From Elysia marginata (Eukaryota; Mollusca; Gastropoda; Plakobranchidae): a stretch of 20,987 nt of DNA. Below are positions 1 through 7,760 of this stretch, one piece after another. Location: assembly GCA_019649035.1 (NCBI GenBank), contig BMAT01000365.1, forward strand, positions 49,467 through 70,453, read 5' to 3'. Numbering within the stretch: the stretch's first letter is position 1; every line of letters begins with the position of its first letter. The notes under the pieces were generated by a model. The model was not told where the DNA came from. It searched no databases and saw only the letters and a list, made by a program, of their open reading frames with translations. Both the position numbers and the translations under genes were made by a program.

Positions 1-230
1 GGGTTGGGTTTTTTAATACATTTTGTATAGATATTTTTTGTATCATTTTCATACATAGCGGTAGTTTATACATTGTATACACCGACAAAAAGATGTACTC
101 AATACTCATGCGCACAGCACAAAGGCGAAAAACATTAATGAAGTTGTGTTATAAACCCTGTGAAAATGTTCCGGTGTTAATCTAGCTCATTTTCATCGTT
201 CGTAGAACGGGTTACTAAGCTTATATAAGC
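1..230. other. AT-rich stretch, no gene recognised
   Basis: This short stretch is AT-rich and contains no reading frame I can assign. The reverse-transcriptase relic becomes recognisable at about 231, so part of this stretch may be more decayed LINE sequence from before the YADD motif. I cannot read it. Confidence 0.4.
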
Positions 231-978
231 AATTTAAGGTACGCCGATGATACAGTTTCTCCGTATAAGCATCCCCAGGAAGCTTAGGGGACGTTAAACA
301 CAACCAAAGCATCCGATGATACAGTGTAATAGCAGAATGCAAAGAAGGCTTACAAAAGCTTTTAAATGTTGCTCAGGAAGAAATCAAAGAGAAAGGGTTA
401 GTCGCAGAGAAGAAACACCAAAATGTAACATCTTCATCTGCAACGTTAAACTCAAGCAATGTTATAATTTTAAATATTTGGGATCAATAATCTCAAGCGA
501 CGGTAGAAACAACAATATCAGTAAGATTTTCAGAAGATGAAAACAGTTTTTCCAACAAACACATTTCCACCGATTGAAGAAAAAGAGCCATCCAATGCTA
601 TATAGAACTTATTCTCATGTATGGATGTGAGGCATGGACAATCTCAAAACAAATTAAAGTTAAACTAGAAGCTACAGAAATAGGCTGTCTTAGAATAATG
701 CTCAGAATCCCATGGGCTGCAGAAAAATCAAATAATACAGTCTTGAGAGAAGCTTAAAAAAGAACACAAAAAATAAAGGGCATCAACATAAACCTTACGA
801 AAACACCAGGTATCTTTTCTTGGTCACATGACGAGAAGAAAAAAACTTGAATATCTCATAGCAACTAGAAGGATTGATGAAAAAAGAAGCAGAGGAAAAC
901 AAAAGGAGTGAATGTTGAATGGGCTAACTCTATGGTTTGGGAACGGACAAGTGACGGAGAGATTGACAGCAACTAAAG
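231..978 (+). mobile_element. Decayed non-LTR retrotransposon (LINE), C-terminal part of reverse transcriptase
   Basis: This is a relic of the reverse transcriptase of an endonuclease-type LINE, broken into several frames. In order I read NLRYADDTV (231-257), which holds the catalytic YADD box; LLNVAQEEIKEKGL in a different frame near 358-400; PKCNIFICNVKLKQ and FKYLGSIISSDGR (about 418-507); then LMYGCEAWTISKQ and LEATEIGCLRIMLRIPWA in a third frame (614-720, stop at 755-757). The tail FLGHMTRRKKLEYLIATRRIDEKRSRGKQ lies near 815-905. These blocks occur in the order usual for the palm-end, thumb and C-terminal region of such LINE proteins. Frameshifts and stops show it is dead. The fragment is 5'-truncated, as LINE copies usually are. 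No poly(A) end is visible; the match fades at about 978, just before Harbinger-type terminal sequence. I do not assign a LINE clade. Confidence 0.85.
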
Positions 979-1154
979 GCGGCCTTACACGATCAATTAC
1001 AATGCGCAATTCTGGTTGCACGATATAATTTACAATATTTTGTTGCCCATACACGGTCAATATAATTGACAATTGAATTGCGCAAAACCAAGTTCATGGA
1101 AGAAGGATGACCCAGCGGTAGAAAATGAAAATGATGCTCCAAGAAGAAAACGCG

Positions 1155-1398
1155 CATTGGTCAATGGAATGGTTCCTGAAGCATTCAACGCGTGGCCACA
1201 CCAAATTATCACGTGAACTGAGCCATAATGAGCCAACTAATTTTAAAAACTTAGTTTCTACGCATAGATGTTGAGTCGTATGATGAGCTATTGCAAATGG
1301 TCAAGCCCCTGATAGAAAAAACGACAAATATGCGTCCACCCATCTCTCCCACAGAGCGCTTACAAATTACACTGCGTTACTTGGCCACGGAAAATAGC
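1155..1398 (+). pseudogene. Harbinger transposase (HARBI1-like), N-terminal fragment, frameshifted
   Basis: Frame 1155 reads HWSMEWFLKHSTRGH and then LSRELSHNEPTNFKNLV (to about 1256). After a one-base frameshift near 1263-1267 it continues DVESYDELLQMVKPLIEK, TTNMRPPISPTERLQ and ITLRYLATENS (1267-1398). The pattern of a Trp-rich start, then F-x-x-F/L-V, DELL, PLI, an Asn-Met-Arg before ISPxERL, and LRYLATGxS is the conserved N-terminal region of PIF/Harbinger transposases. The part carrying the DDE catalytic residues is absent: the match stops at the ENS tripeptide, where the reading becomes the antisense of a MADF-type protein. It cannot encode an active transposase. Confidence 0.85.
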
Positions 1399-1513
1399 GT
1401 TGTCTGTTGTTTTTTTTATATTCGTCACTTTTTACCATCCACAATGCTGGCAAACTTTTGTATTGTTCAATGCATTCTAATTGAAAGGTCCTGTCTTCTT
1501 CTTTGTCAGCCAC
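1394..1513 (-). pseudogene. MADF-domain protein of the Harbinger element, N-terminal fragment
   Basis: Read on the minus strand from 1513, about 40 codons are open: (V)ADKEEDRTFQLECIEQ followed by YKSLPALWMVKSDEYKKNN and RQRY. The combination of an I-E-x-Y-K start, LPALW, and D/E-Y-K-N-R-spaced basic residues is the first half of a MADF (Myb/SANT-like in Adf-1) DNA-binding domain. Proteins of this kind accompany the transposase in animal Harbinger elements. The first codon is GTG where an ATG would be expected (1511-1513), so the start may have mutated. The domain is cut at about 1394, the same place where the oppositely directed transposase ends. The match is by eye and short, but its register with the neighbouring transposase supports it. 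Confidence 0.7.
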
Positions 1514-1559
1514 GCTTACGGTTGTGAATCTCGAAGATAAAAGGTATTAGTGTGCAATT

Positions 1560-1589
1560 TAATTGACCGTCACCATAGACGGTCAATTA
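1560..1589. repeat. Perfect 12-bp inverted repeat (hairpin) at a terminal-repeat junction
   Basis: TAATTGACCGTC (1560-1571) and GACGGTCAATTA (1578-1589) are perfect reverse complements separated by six bases. The left arm is the right-hand end of the Harbinger derivative. The right arm starts a new copy of the same terminal motif, so this looks like two element ends abutting head to head. Confidence 0.75.
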
Positions 1590-1660
1590 TTTACTCAATA
1601 TAATTGATCAAGAAAATATCAAGCAGCTTTTAATTTCATCAATATCATTGCGCAAGTCTT

Positions 1661-1687
1661 ATATATATATATATATATATATATATA
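1661..1687. repeat. (TA)n microsatellite
   Basis: An uninterrupted AT dinucleotide run of about 27 bases lies between two blocks of Harbinger-like terminal sequence. Confidence 0.9.
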
Positions 1688-1745
1688 GCCCCCACACGGT
1701 CAATTTAATTGTCAATGCCGAGCGTTGACAATTATATTGGACGGA
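1688..1745. repeat. Additional Harbinger-like terminal motif forming an imperfect foldback
   Basis: CACACGGTCAATTTAATTG, then about nine bases beyond TGTCAA, then TTGACAATTATATTGGAC form an imperfect inverted repeat with arms of about 18 bp. The outer part (CCCACACGGTCAAT) repeats the motif seen at about 1045-1064 in the same orientation. It is probably the end of another copy of the family, or a solo MITE remnant. Confidence 0.55.
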
Positions 1746-1818
1746 CATGATCGCCAACGCTTCGAAGCATGGCACTTGTTTATTATTATTGTACTTTCTT
1801 TTTCAACTGCAATTGACA

Positions 1819-2600
1819 TCACGCATGATAAGGCATACGGGTGATTTTGGTGATTTTGTCCTGTATTGCTTGCAAAGAAAAAGTTTCTATTTCATCATTT
1901 GTACGCTCTGGTTTTGGAGCATAAACTTGTATAATTTTCAGGCTAACTGTTTTGGTGTCCTAGTTCCCTATTCTCTAACTTGTTCAGTAATTGTTTTGTG
2001 GCTGTTATTAAAGTTGCGATATTTTTTGTTGAGGACAATTGAGAATCATGGTATGCCTTTGTTATTTCCGATGTACATGTATATAACAATATTGTGGGGT
2101 CCCTTTCTTGCTTCGACTGACCTCACATAAACCAGCGATGTTTAACTCGAGCTTGTTTCGTTCTTCGAGGAGGAGTGGGAATTTACCAAGTTCTTATAAA
2201 GTACAAGTCTTTAATGCCCTGATGTGTTTCTTATTTTTCTTAGAGGAACCTCCATGTACCTTCTTCCTGCTGCTCCCGTCGCATGTGTGCACATAGTCAC
2301 CACCGTTGCCAATGTCATCCACATCCACGGATTTTCCCGCCTCAGATATCATTTAGTTCTTGCCTTTTCCGGGGTCCCAAAAGACATAGAACATAAGCGT
2401 TTTCTTTTCTTTGTATTTAAAATAATGTGTAGTTTTAAGCATTCAAGTATCCAATATTTTGCCATTTCTTTCTGGAAACACAGTGGACAAACTGCGCAGT
2501 TGTCCTGACCATTGCCTTATCTGAAAGATCACTCGTCCCAGACATAAAAAGCATATCCCTTTCTGAAGATACCTCAGTCACCCTCTGGTTTCACCTATCT
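1819..2600 (-). mobile_element. Decayed LINE, apurinic-type endonuclease domain on the minus strand
   Basis: Reading the minus strand from right to left: RVTEVSSERDMLFMSG (about 2570-2520) is open but unassigned. SEAGKSVDVDDIGNGGDYVH and KNKKHIRALKTCTL (about 2345-2200) run into a stop, then ELGKFPLLLEERNKLELNIAG and LCEVSRSKKGT (about 2193-2100). After frameshifts, IVLNKKYRNF (about 2045-2015) and KTVSLKIIQVYAPKPER with TNDEIETF (about 1950-1870) follow. The order G-K-F-x-L-L-x-E-E, L-x-I-x-G-L-C/S-E-V-R, G-V-x-x-x-L-N-K and I-I-Q-V-Y-A-P-T is that of the exonuclease-endonuclease-phosphatase domain of LINEs (also annotated as craniofacial-development-protein-2-like). Several stops and shifts show decay. 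The relic is opposite in orientation to the reverse-transcriptase fragment at 231-978. Confidence 0.75.
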
Positions 2601-3870
2601 CCTGGTGCTAAGATGTCACCATAGCCCTGTGACCCCAGCGACGTTTCGCTGTGACCTCTAATAACCTTCATGGCTTGCGTAACACCTTATTGGTACTAAA
2701 ACTTACTGCGCCCATTCCCAGCAATCAGCTACATTGGATTCAAGGTTGAACCCTTGAGAAGCAAGGTAACGATCCTATAAAAAAAATCAAACACCGGGGT
2801 TACCTCAAACACCAGATAATGAATAACAAACGAAATTTTTAAAAATGACAACGGCTATGTACATATACGGTATATTTCAGACAAGAATTAATACTAACGA
2901 ACCGAAACATAATGACGAAGTTTTTCTCCACTGCATGCAATTATGCAGCTTGCTCGGAGTACGATATTCTAATAACTATGCTCTTGATGCTAAGCCAATC
3001 TGAAGCCAATCTGTCGAGTCGTTTTATAGTTTCTTAGGTCAATTTTTTTCAGCTTCATAAAATATTAACATCCGTATACCGTTTCTTCTGTAACATACGC
3101 TCTGTTTCGTTATGAAATCCTGCTAACTAACACTGGCGGGATAACCATGTCAGGCTACAATTCCGCTGTTTTACTCGAGGCACTAGGGTGACTGTGCCTA
3201 CACAAAAAAAAAAACCAGAACTTGATAAAAGGGGGGAAAGATTTTCAACTTGAGAAATTGTTGCTCTTCGCTTGGTTAGTTTTATTTTTGTGATTATTGC
3301 CCCTTACACATGATTAATCATAATAAGTCACAAGCTTACTGAACAGGGCCTACACATTTATAACTGAGAAGGCTCCCACAGCTTCGATTATGACGACGTC
3401 GTAATTACATTTTGGTTTTATTTTAAATAATTATTGAGGCGATTATTTTAATTCTGCGTCCCGCTCACTCTTTCCAGCTCTTTTCTCTAACGGAACTCCA
3501 AACGCTTCGAATTTTTAAAGCCATGTGTCATGTCATACATGATGCAGACATACGTGAAGGCCTGATATCTTTTCATTCAAACGATCTGTTGTCTTATTTT
3601 GTTACTTCTGTTTATGTTGCGTGTGCGTCTATTTAATTTTAAATTTATCACATTCCTTTCATCAAAATAAAAAAGGGTAGATTTATTGGTAACCCAAAAG
3701 AAAACAACAGTGGTAAGGACCTGACTCTGAATCAAGCAGCAAGTCGGTTTTGCAAAGTGATGGATGAATGGATTGAGACAAATGGCATTTTAGTGAAATT
3801 ATTTCGAAAATCAGAAATTCGAATAATTATTTAGAACTAATCCTGTGTTTATACCAGAGAGACGGTCGGG
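2601..3870. other. Stretch with no recognised gene or element
   Basis: I find no convincing coding frame here. Small features are an 11-bp tandem duplication containing CCAAT (AAGCCAATCTG twice, 2992-3013), an A-tract at about 3205-3214, and a 10-bp palindrome ACGACGTCGT (3393-3402). It may contain old repeats too decayed to name. Confidence 0.4.
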
Positions 3871-3879
3871 CGATATTGG

Positions 3880-3960
3880 TGGGAAGAAAATTTAAACATT
3901 CCTTATTCGTGTTCACACCGCAACTGATGTGTAACTTTGAAAGGAATGTTAATTTTCCCA
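3880..3960. repeat. Imperfect inverted repeat, MITE-like foldback
   Basis: TGGGAAGAAAATTTAAACATTCCTT (two segments, 3880-3904) is matched in reverse by AAGGAATGTTAATTTTCCCA (3941-3960). The inner 10 bp (AACATTCCTT / AAGGAATGTT) are perfect and the outer part has gaps. The 36-base centre contains GTGTTCACACCG. The size and shape suggest a small foldback element or a remnant of two transposon ends. No family can be assigned. Confidence 0.5.
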
Positions 3961-4053
3961 AGGCATCCTAACCGGACGATCCATACGGAAGAATCTGGAC
4001 CAGCTCTGGACGGGCTCTGGGCCTGTGATCCGTTTTTACTTTCACGTGATGAG

Positions 4054-4128
4054 CTCGTTTTCGGCCCACATTTGTGAAATCATAACCGTGAAAAAGCACG
4101 TTTTCAGCCCACTCGTTTTCGGCCCACA
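4054..4128 (+). repeat. Left-end cluster of the 17-bp MULE end unit
   Basis: Three units lie in the same orientation: CTCGTTTTCGGCCCACA (4054-4070), CACGTTTTCAGCCCACT (4097-4113) and an exact copy of the first at 4112-4128. They start 43 and 15 bases apart. In DNA transposons, repeated terminal or subterminal units are usually transposase-binding sites. That role is inferred here. Confidence 0.75.
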
Positions 4129-4336
4129 GTTTTTACTCATAAGTACTTTATTTCTTCAGGAACTGATATCAAATGTTTGACATACCATACCAGTTTGATC
4201 AGTCTTATTTTTACCTCTTCTGTTAGCCGGACAAATCCGTTGCCCCCTGTTCACCAACGGGGAGGTGGAAGTAGGATTTTGAACAGGATATTATTCGTTT
4301 TGTTTATGAAGATAAAATTGGAGATAAAACTGGAGA

Positions 4337-5745
4337 TTAAAAATTGGAGACAAGTATAGTCGATAAAATTATATACAGATCACAGGTGCCACTGTTTTTA
4401 AAAAAATCGTACTGTGTAAGTTCTCCACTCTTGTAAACATAAATTTTTTGTCGTTTTCTTGATTCCGCCTCCTCATTCGTCGCTTGCTTTCTTGGCTTCA
4501 TGGCAGCTTTGATTTTCAGGGCTATCTTCGTTTGCTCTTCCTTTATCTTTTCCAGCCAGTCAAATATGTTGGGGTGTGGACTTATGAATTGATCTCCAAA
4601 GTGGCGGTGAAAACTTTCGCAGCCATTTGTTGTCCTTTTGCTGTCCTCTGGTGAAAAAGTCCACATGATGGGAGGGAAGCAGGAGTCCATGGTTATAAAG
4701 CTCCTCAACAAATAATCTGAAAACTGCGAGATTCTTTCGTCATCTGGTGCATTTGCCATCAACGTGAACACAAAGCAGTCATCCATCTCTTCAGCAGGGA
4801 TACTTGGCAAACCGAAGATCAATCTTAGCCAGTTTCCAATGTCCGATCCACTGTCCTTGTGGCCCAATTCTTGAATCTTGCGCCACCAAGCTTGACCTAA
4901 ATGAAAGCAGCAGCCTTTGATCTGTGTTGCAGGGAAAAGCTCTTTGACTGCATTGGTGACAGATGTTTCAAAATCCACATGAAGAGTGTTGATGTTAATA
5001 TTGAGGCCATAACGCTCGCATGTTGACTTCAGAATTCTGGACATTATTTTGTAGGTAGGTTGTCTTCTTTTTATCTGGAAGCAAAAAGTATGCTAGTCGG
5101 CAGTAAAAATCATTCACACGGCAGTGGATTGTGTAGGTCTGGCAGAAAAAACGCGTAGCAAATTTGAATGTTCCGTCAGCAAAAACATTCGACTGCCTGG
5201 TCGCACAAATATCGCACATTAGCCTCTGTTGTAACCAAAACGATGCCAGAGTCCAAGTCTAACGTCTGTAAGATATCTTCTCCCAAATGTGACTCTCCAA
5301 ACTGACTATTCCTTCCTTCCTTTAATCCATGTAGACATTCCATAGTCTCTTGTCTGGTTTTCGGCAGTTTCGGTCTTAGCTTTAGCCTTTGACGGTGGAT
5401 AGCATTCTTAATTCATTTGACATGTGTATAGTCCAGGGATTCTGTCGACCTCAGTTCACTGCAAACTATTTTCGAAGGCCTAGCAGAAATATCGTCGGTA
5501 GCCTCCCTCTTGCAAAATTGCCTAATCTTGTGCTTTTCTTTGTCTTCTGCCGTCATCGAACTATGATTGTGGCACGTCGGACTGTGAATAACAATTGTGG
5601 TATCCAAATCTGTTGTGCATCGTGCTTTGCAACGATCTGTCGTACATCTCCATTCTTTGGTTGTCTTGGTGACTCGAGCACATTTAAATCAGTAGTTTTC
5701 GAGGATCAAACATGGCTTGCCCCTGTTGGTTGTAGTGATCTCCAT
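4337..5745 (-). pseudogene. MULE transposase with N-terminal FLYWCH zinc finger (broken)
   Basis: Translation would start at ATG 5745-5743 (METTT-like start, MEITTTNRGKPCLILENY). The next codon is a TGA stop (5691-5689). Beyond it come FKCARVTKTTKEWRCTTDRC and later SPTCHNHS, which give the W-C-C-H-x-H ligand pattern of a FLYWCH zinc finger (about 5745-5560). The frame stays open to 5413. The catalytic core follows in another frame: NVFADGTFKFATRFFCQTYT and YFLLPDKKKTTY, with the first catalytic Asp at codon 5177-5175. A shift near 5050-5040 leads into the last frame (5044-4337). There LHVDFE gives the second Asp (codon 4975-4973), GCCFHLGQ the CxxH-type motif, and TNGCESFHRHF the catalytic Glu (residue 143 of that frame). 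A basic C-terminal tail (PRKQATNEEAESRKRQK) follows. Disruptions prevent a full product, but the last 235-codon frame is intact, so the copy is not very old. Confidence 0.88.
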
Positions 5746-5842
5746 TTTGAAGAAAGCAAAACGAATGTGATGCACACAACTGTTGTGTAGCGTATAGATT
5801 TCGACTGTGTTATGATTAACATTGTGTTGTCACACACATGTA

Positions 5843-6017
5843 CAGCGTGTCCAGAAAGAAACCGGAATGCACTACGCTGTTTCAGCCCATTATGATACCT
5901 ATGTCTGCGTGTAGTGAGTTTATATGATACAAAGAGCTATAGCTGTATACCGTGACGGTTCAAATATTTAACAAGTAAACAAAGGTCATAGAATCCGGCT
6001 TCTTTGTGGACACGCTG
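5843..6017. mobile_element. Tc1/mariner-like MITE, 175 bp, nested inside the MULE
   Basis: The left end CAGCGTGTCCAGAAAGAAAC continues with CGGA. It is matched in reverse by the right end, which reads inward CAGCGTGTCCACAAAGAAGC, again continuing with CGGA. The 24-bp terminal inverted repeats have two mismatches. Both ends are flanked by TA (5841-5842 and 6018-6019), the target duplication of IS630/Tc1/mariner elements. The 175-bp interior has no coding frame, so it is non-autonomous. It lies between the transposase start and the right end of the MULE. Confidence 0.88.
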
Positions 6018-6163
6018 TATTTTGACCCTTGCATTTAAACACACGCGAGACAATACTATCAAAATCGGCGCGTCCATGGTTCTAATCGATTATGAACTTT
6101 GAGGAACTAAAATTGTGGATATATAATTTTTACCGATTACATATGATGTATATAGACATAAAA

Positions 6164-6247
6164 TGTGGGCCGAAAACGAGTTAAATTTGACCCATCCGAG
6201 AGGGCCGAAAGCGAGTTAGAAAAATAAGCATGTGGGCCTAAAGCGGG
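6164..6247 (-). repeat. Right-end cluster of the 17-bp MULE end unit
   Basis: TGTGGGCCGAAAACGAG (6164-6180) is the exact reverse complement of the left units. Degenerate copies AGAGGGCCGAAAGCGAG (6199-6215) and TGTGGGCCTAAAGCGGG (6231-6247) follow. Three units at each end in mirrored orientation delimit the element. Confidence 0.75.
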
Positions 6248-6685
6248 TGCACCGTCGGAATCTTCAGTGCGGGATATGTGTCATGTGGGACCGGCTTAAG
6301 CCTGTTAAGGCGACAGAGAGCACTTCGATGGTACTGACTGTAGTAGAAAAATTAATAATTGTATACAGCGGACCATTTCGATTAATCTCTCTAGTGTGAC
6401 TTTAGGTCCCTCTAATTTTCCAGGCCTTAATTCGAGGGTTCCATTTGTAGTTTTTATGTGTTAAAACTATGATATGATATTAAAAATACAATGAGCTTTT
6501 CACAGCTATCTCAGGCAAATTATTTTACAAAACAATATCACCAAGTGGCTTCCAAGAAACATCGACAAAATAATTCATCACAAGTAAAAGCCCAAATCTC
6601 GACACTCAACTGGATAACAAAGAGCTCCTTTGAAAGCGGGATCTTTGGCTTGAAAGAATATTTTAATCTCCTCTTACTAAAACTC

Positions 6686-6715
6686 TGACCACGAGGCCCT
6701 TGGTGGTCGTGGTCA
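6686..6715. repeat. Hairpin, 9-bp perfect stem
   Basis: TGACCACGA (6686-6694) pairs with TCGTGGTCA (6707-6715) around a 12-base loop (GGCCCTTGGTGG). No role can be assigned. It stands alone in AT-rich sequence. Confidence 0.6.
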
Positions 6716-7611
6716 ACTTTATTGAAACTTTTTTAGGCGTTGCACTGTTTATTAGAGTAGGCCTTACTCAAGTACTCGTAATAATAAGTTACTATTCTCT
6801 AAAAGACTCACGTTTAGAGATGCAACCACTGACCCACACAAGTGTTGACATTGCCCACCAGTTCAAATTTTGGTTGAAGTTCAAATTCACATCTTTTATA
6901 CAAACTGAGACCAAGATCACAAGGCTATGAAAAGCATTTCTGGTCATTAAAACAAAATATTGATAGATGTTTTTATTAATTTTCAATCATAAGTAACGCC
7001 TAACGGTACTAAATTTGTTCTCAAGCTTTCAGAGTTTTCACAACAGAAGGCGGGGCCAAAAAATGACACTTTATACCAGTACATAAAATGAGATAAGCTA
7101 AAGCAACTCGCTCGCCCACGAAAAAGGAAAGAAAAATAGCTGTGCTTTGAAGTGTCCAAATTTTCACCTATTTCTTTATACAGACACAATCGTTTGATGT
7201 GTCTATAGTCCATGGGGTAGTAGTTTTGGGTCCATGCGTTTTTTTTCCCACCATTCAAGTTCTAGTTTTCTTCCCCGCTTTAAATTTTCATCATACTTCT
7301 GTTTTTTTTCCCTCTCTTACTCCCGTTTCACAAAGTCGCTATCTTCTAAATCATCCCTTACTTTTATCAGCACTCACCAATCATCTCTCTATAAAGATCT
7401 ACCTGCCAGTTTCTATTTGAATTTACCCTTTTTCAATTTGGCTCGTTTTTTTAATTATTATTTTCCTTATTAAATGTCTAACCGCATTAGGATAATCAGC
7501 CAAGCACACACTACAACACTTTTTTCCTTCAAGGCTCACAGTCACAATCATGCTGACATCTAAGCAGTAATGATGTACAATAGCTTAGAATGTAGTTTGG
7601 ATTATGAAAAA

Positions 7612-7760
7612 AGCGACGGCGACACTCCTCGCTGCCGCGCGCGGAACTTAAGCTTTGTGTATGTGTTCCGCAACGGTTTTCAGATAAGTTATTTTTCAAT
7701 TTTCATTGCCTCGGGTAGCGCGCTTACGCGGCCGTAAGCGAACGGCTTCGAAAATTATTC
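7612..7760. other. Short CpG-rich, GC-rich patch with a palindrome
   Basis: This roughly 150-base patch has many CpGs in otherwise AT-rich, CpG-poor surroundings (GCGACGGCGACACTCC, GCCGCGCGCGG, TAGCGCGCTTACGCGG). It includes a perfect inverted repeat, CGCTTACG and CGTAAGCG separated by four bases (7721-7740). It could be a small unmethylated regulatory island, a remnant of a promoter, or part of an unknown repeat. No gene is visible next to it. Confidence 0.4.

Larger units (their letters stand above)
984..1577. mobile_element. PIF/Harbinger-type transposon, internally deleted derivative
   Basis: The element has related ends in inverted orientation. The left end carries ACACGATCAATTACAATG (from about 989) and a second, similar block ACACGGTCAATATAATTG (from about 1053). 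The right end, read in reverse, carries GACGGTCAATTAAATTGCAC (about 1571 back to 1552). Between them lie the N-terminal part of a Harbinger transposase on plus (about 1155-1398) and the N-terminal part of a MADF-domain protein on minus (about 1394-1513). PIF/Harbinger elements characteristically carry a DDE transposase gene and a Myb/SANT- or MADF-type DNA-binding gene. Both coding parts stop at the same point near 1394-1405, so the interior has been deleted. The exact outer ends and the expected 3-bp target duplication cannot be fixed by eye, because similar terminal motifs continue to the right. Confidence 0.7.
4054..6247 (-). mobile_element. Mutator-like (MULE) DNA transposon, about 2.2 kb, inactive
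   Basis: A minus-strand MULE transposase pseudogene (4337-5745) is bracketed by inverted clusters of one 17-bp unit. On the left, CTCGTTTTCGGCCCACA occurs at 4054-4070 and 4112-4128, with a variant at 4097-4113. On the right, the reverse complement TGTGGGCCGAAAACGAG occurs at 6164-6180, with variants at 6199-6215 and 6231-6247. Coding sequence and inverted ends together support a MULE that inserted as a unit. I cannot see the usual 8-11 bp target duplication, and the true ends may lie further out. The copy is dead because of a stop and at least one frameshift, and a small MITE has inserted upstream of the transposase start. Confidence 0.75.

Noticed and set aside
1-20. Telomere-like GGGTTGGGTT at the left edge
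   Set aside because: Two short copies only, not a TTAGGG array, followed by ordinary AT-rich DNA.
824-1072. Minus-strand open frame of 82 codons
   Set aside because: It overlaps the LINE relic and the Harbinger left end in antisense and has no resemblance to a protein family.
1747-2130. Plus-strand open frame of 127 codons
   Set aside because: It is the antisense shadow of the minus-strand LINE endonuclease relic. Its hydrophobic look is the complement of A-rich coding sequence.
2224-2508. Plus-strand open frame of 94 codons
   Set aside because: It lies antisense to the N-terminal part of the same LINE relic, and I recognise no family.
5389-5790. Plus-strand open frame of 133 codons
   Set aside because: It is antisense to the FLYWCH finger of the MULE transposase, which explains its length and cysteine content.
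6491-6930. Two short plus-strand open frames (6491-6688 and 6700-6930)
   Set aside because: Composition and content are those of AT-rich non-coding DNA, and no family or splice context supports them.
6983-7473. Overlapping short frames on both strands
   Set aside because: A pyrimidine-rich tract produces stop-poor frames rich in Phe, Ser and Leu. There is no conserved motif.
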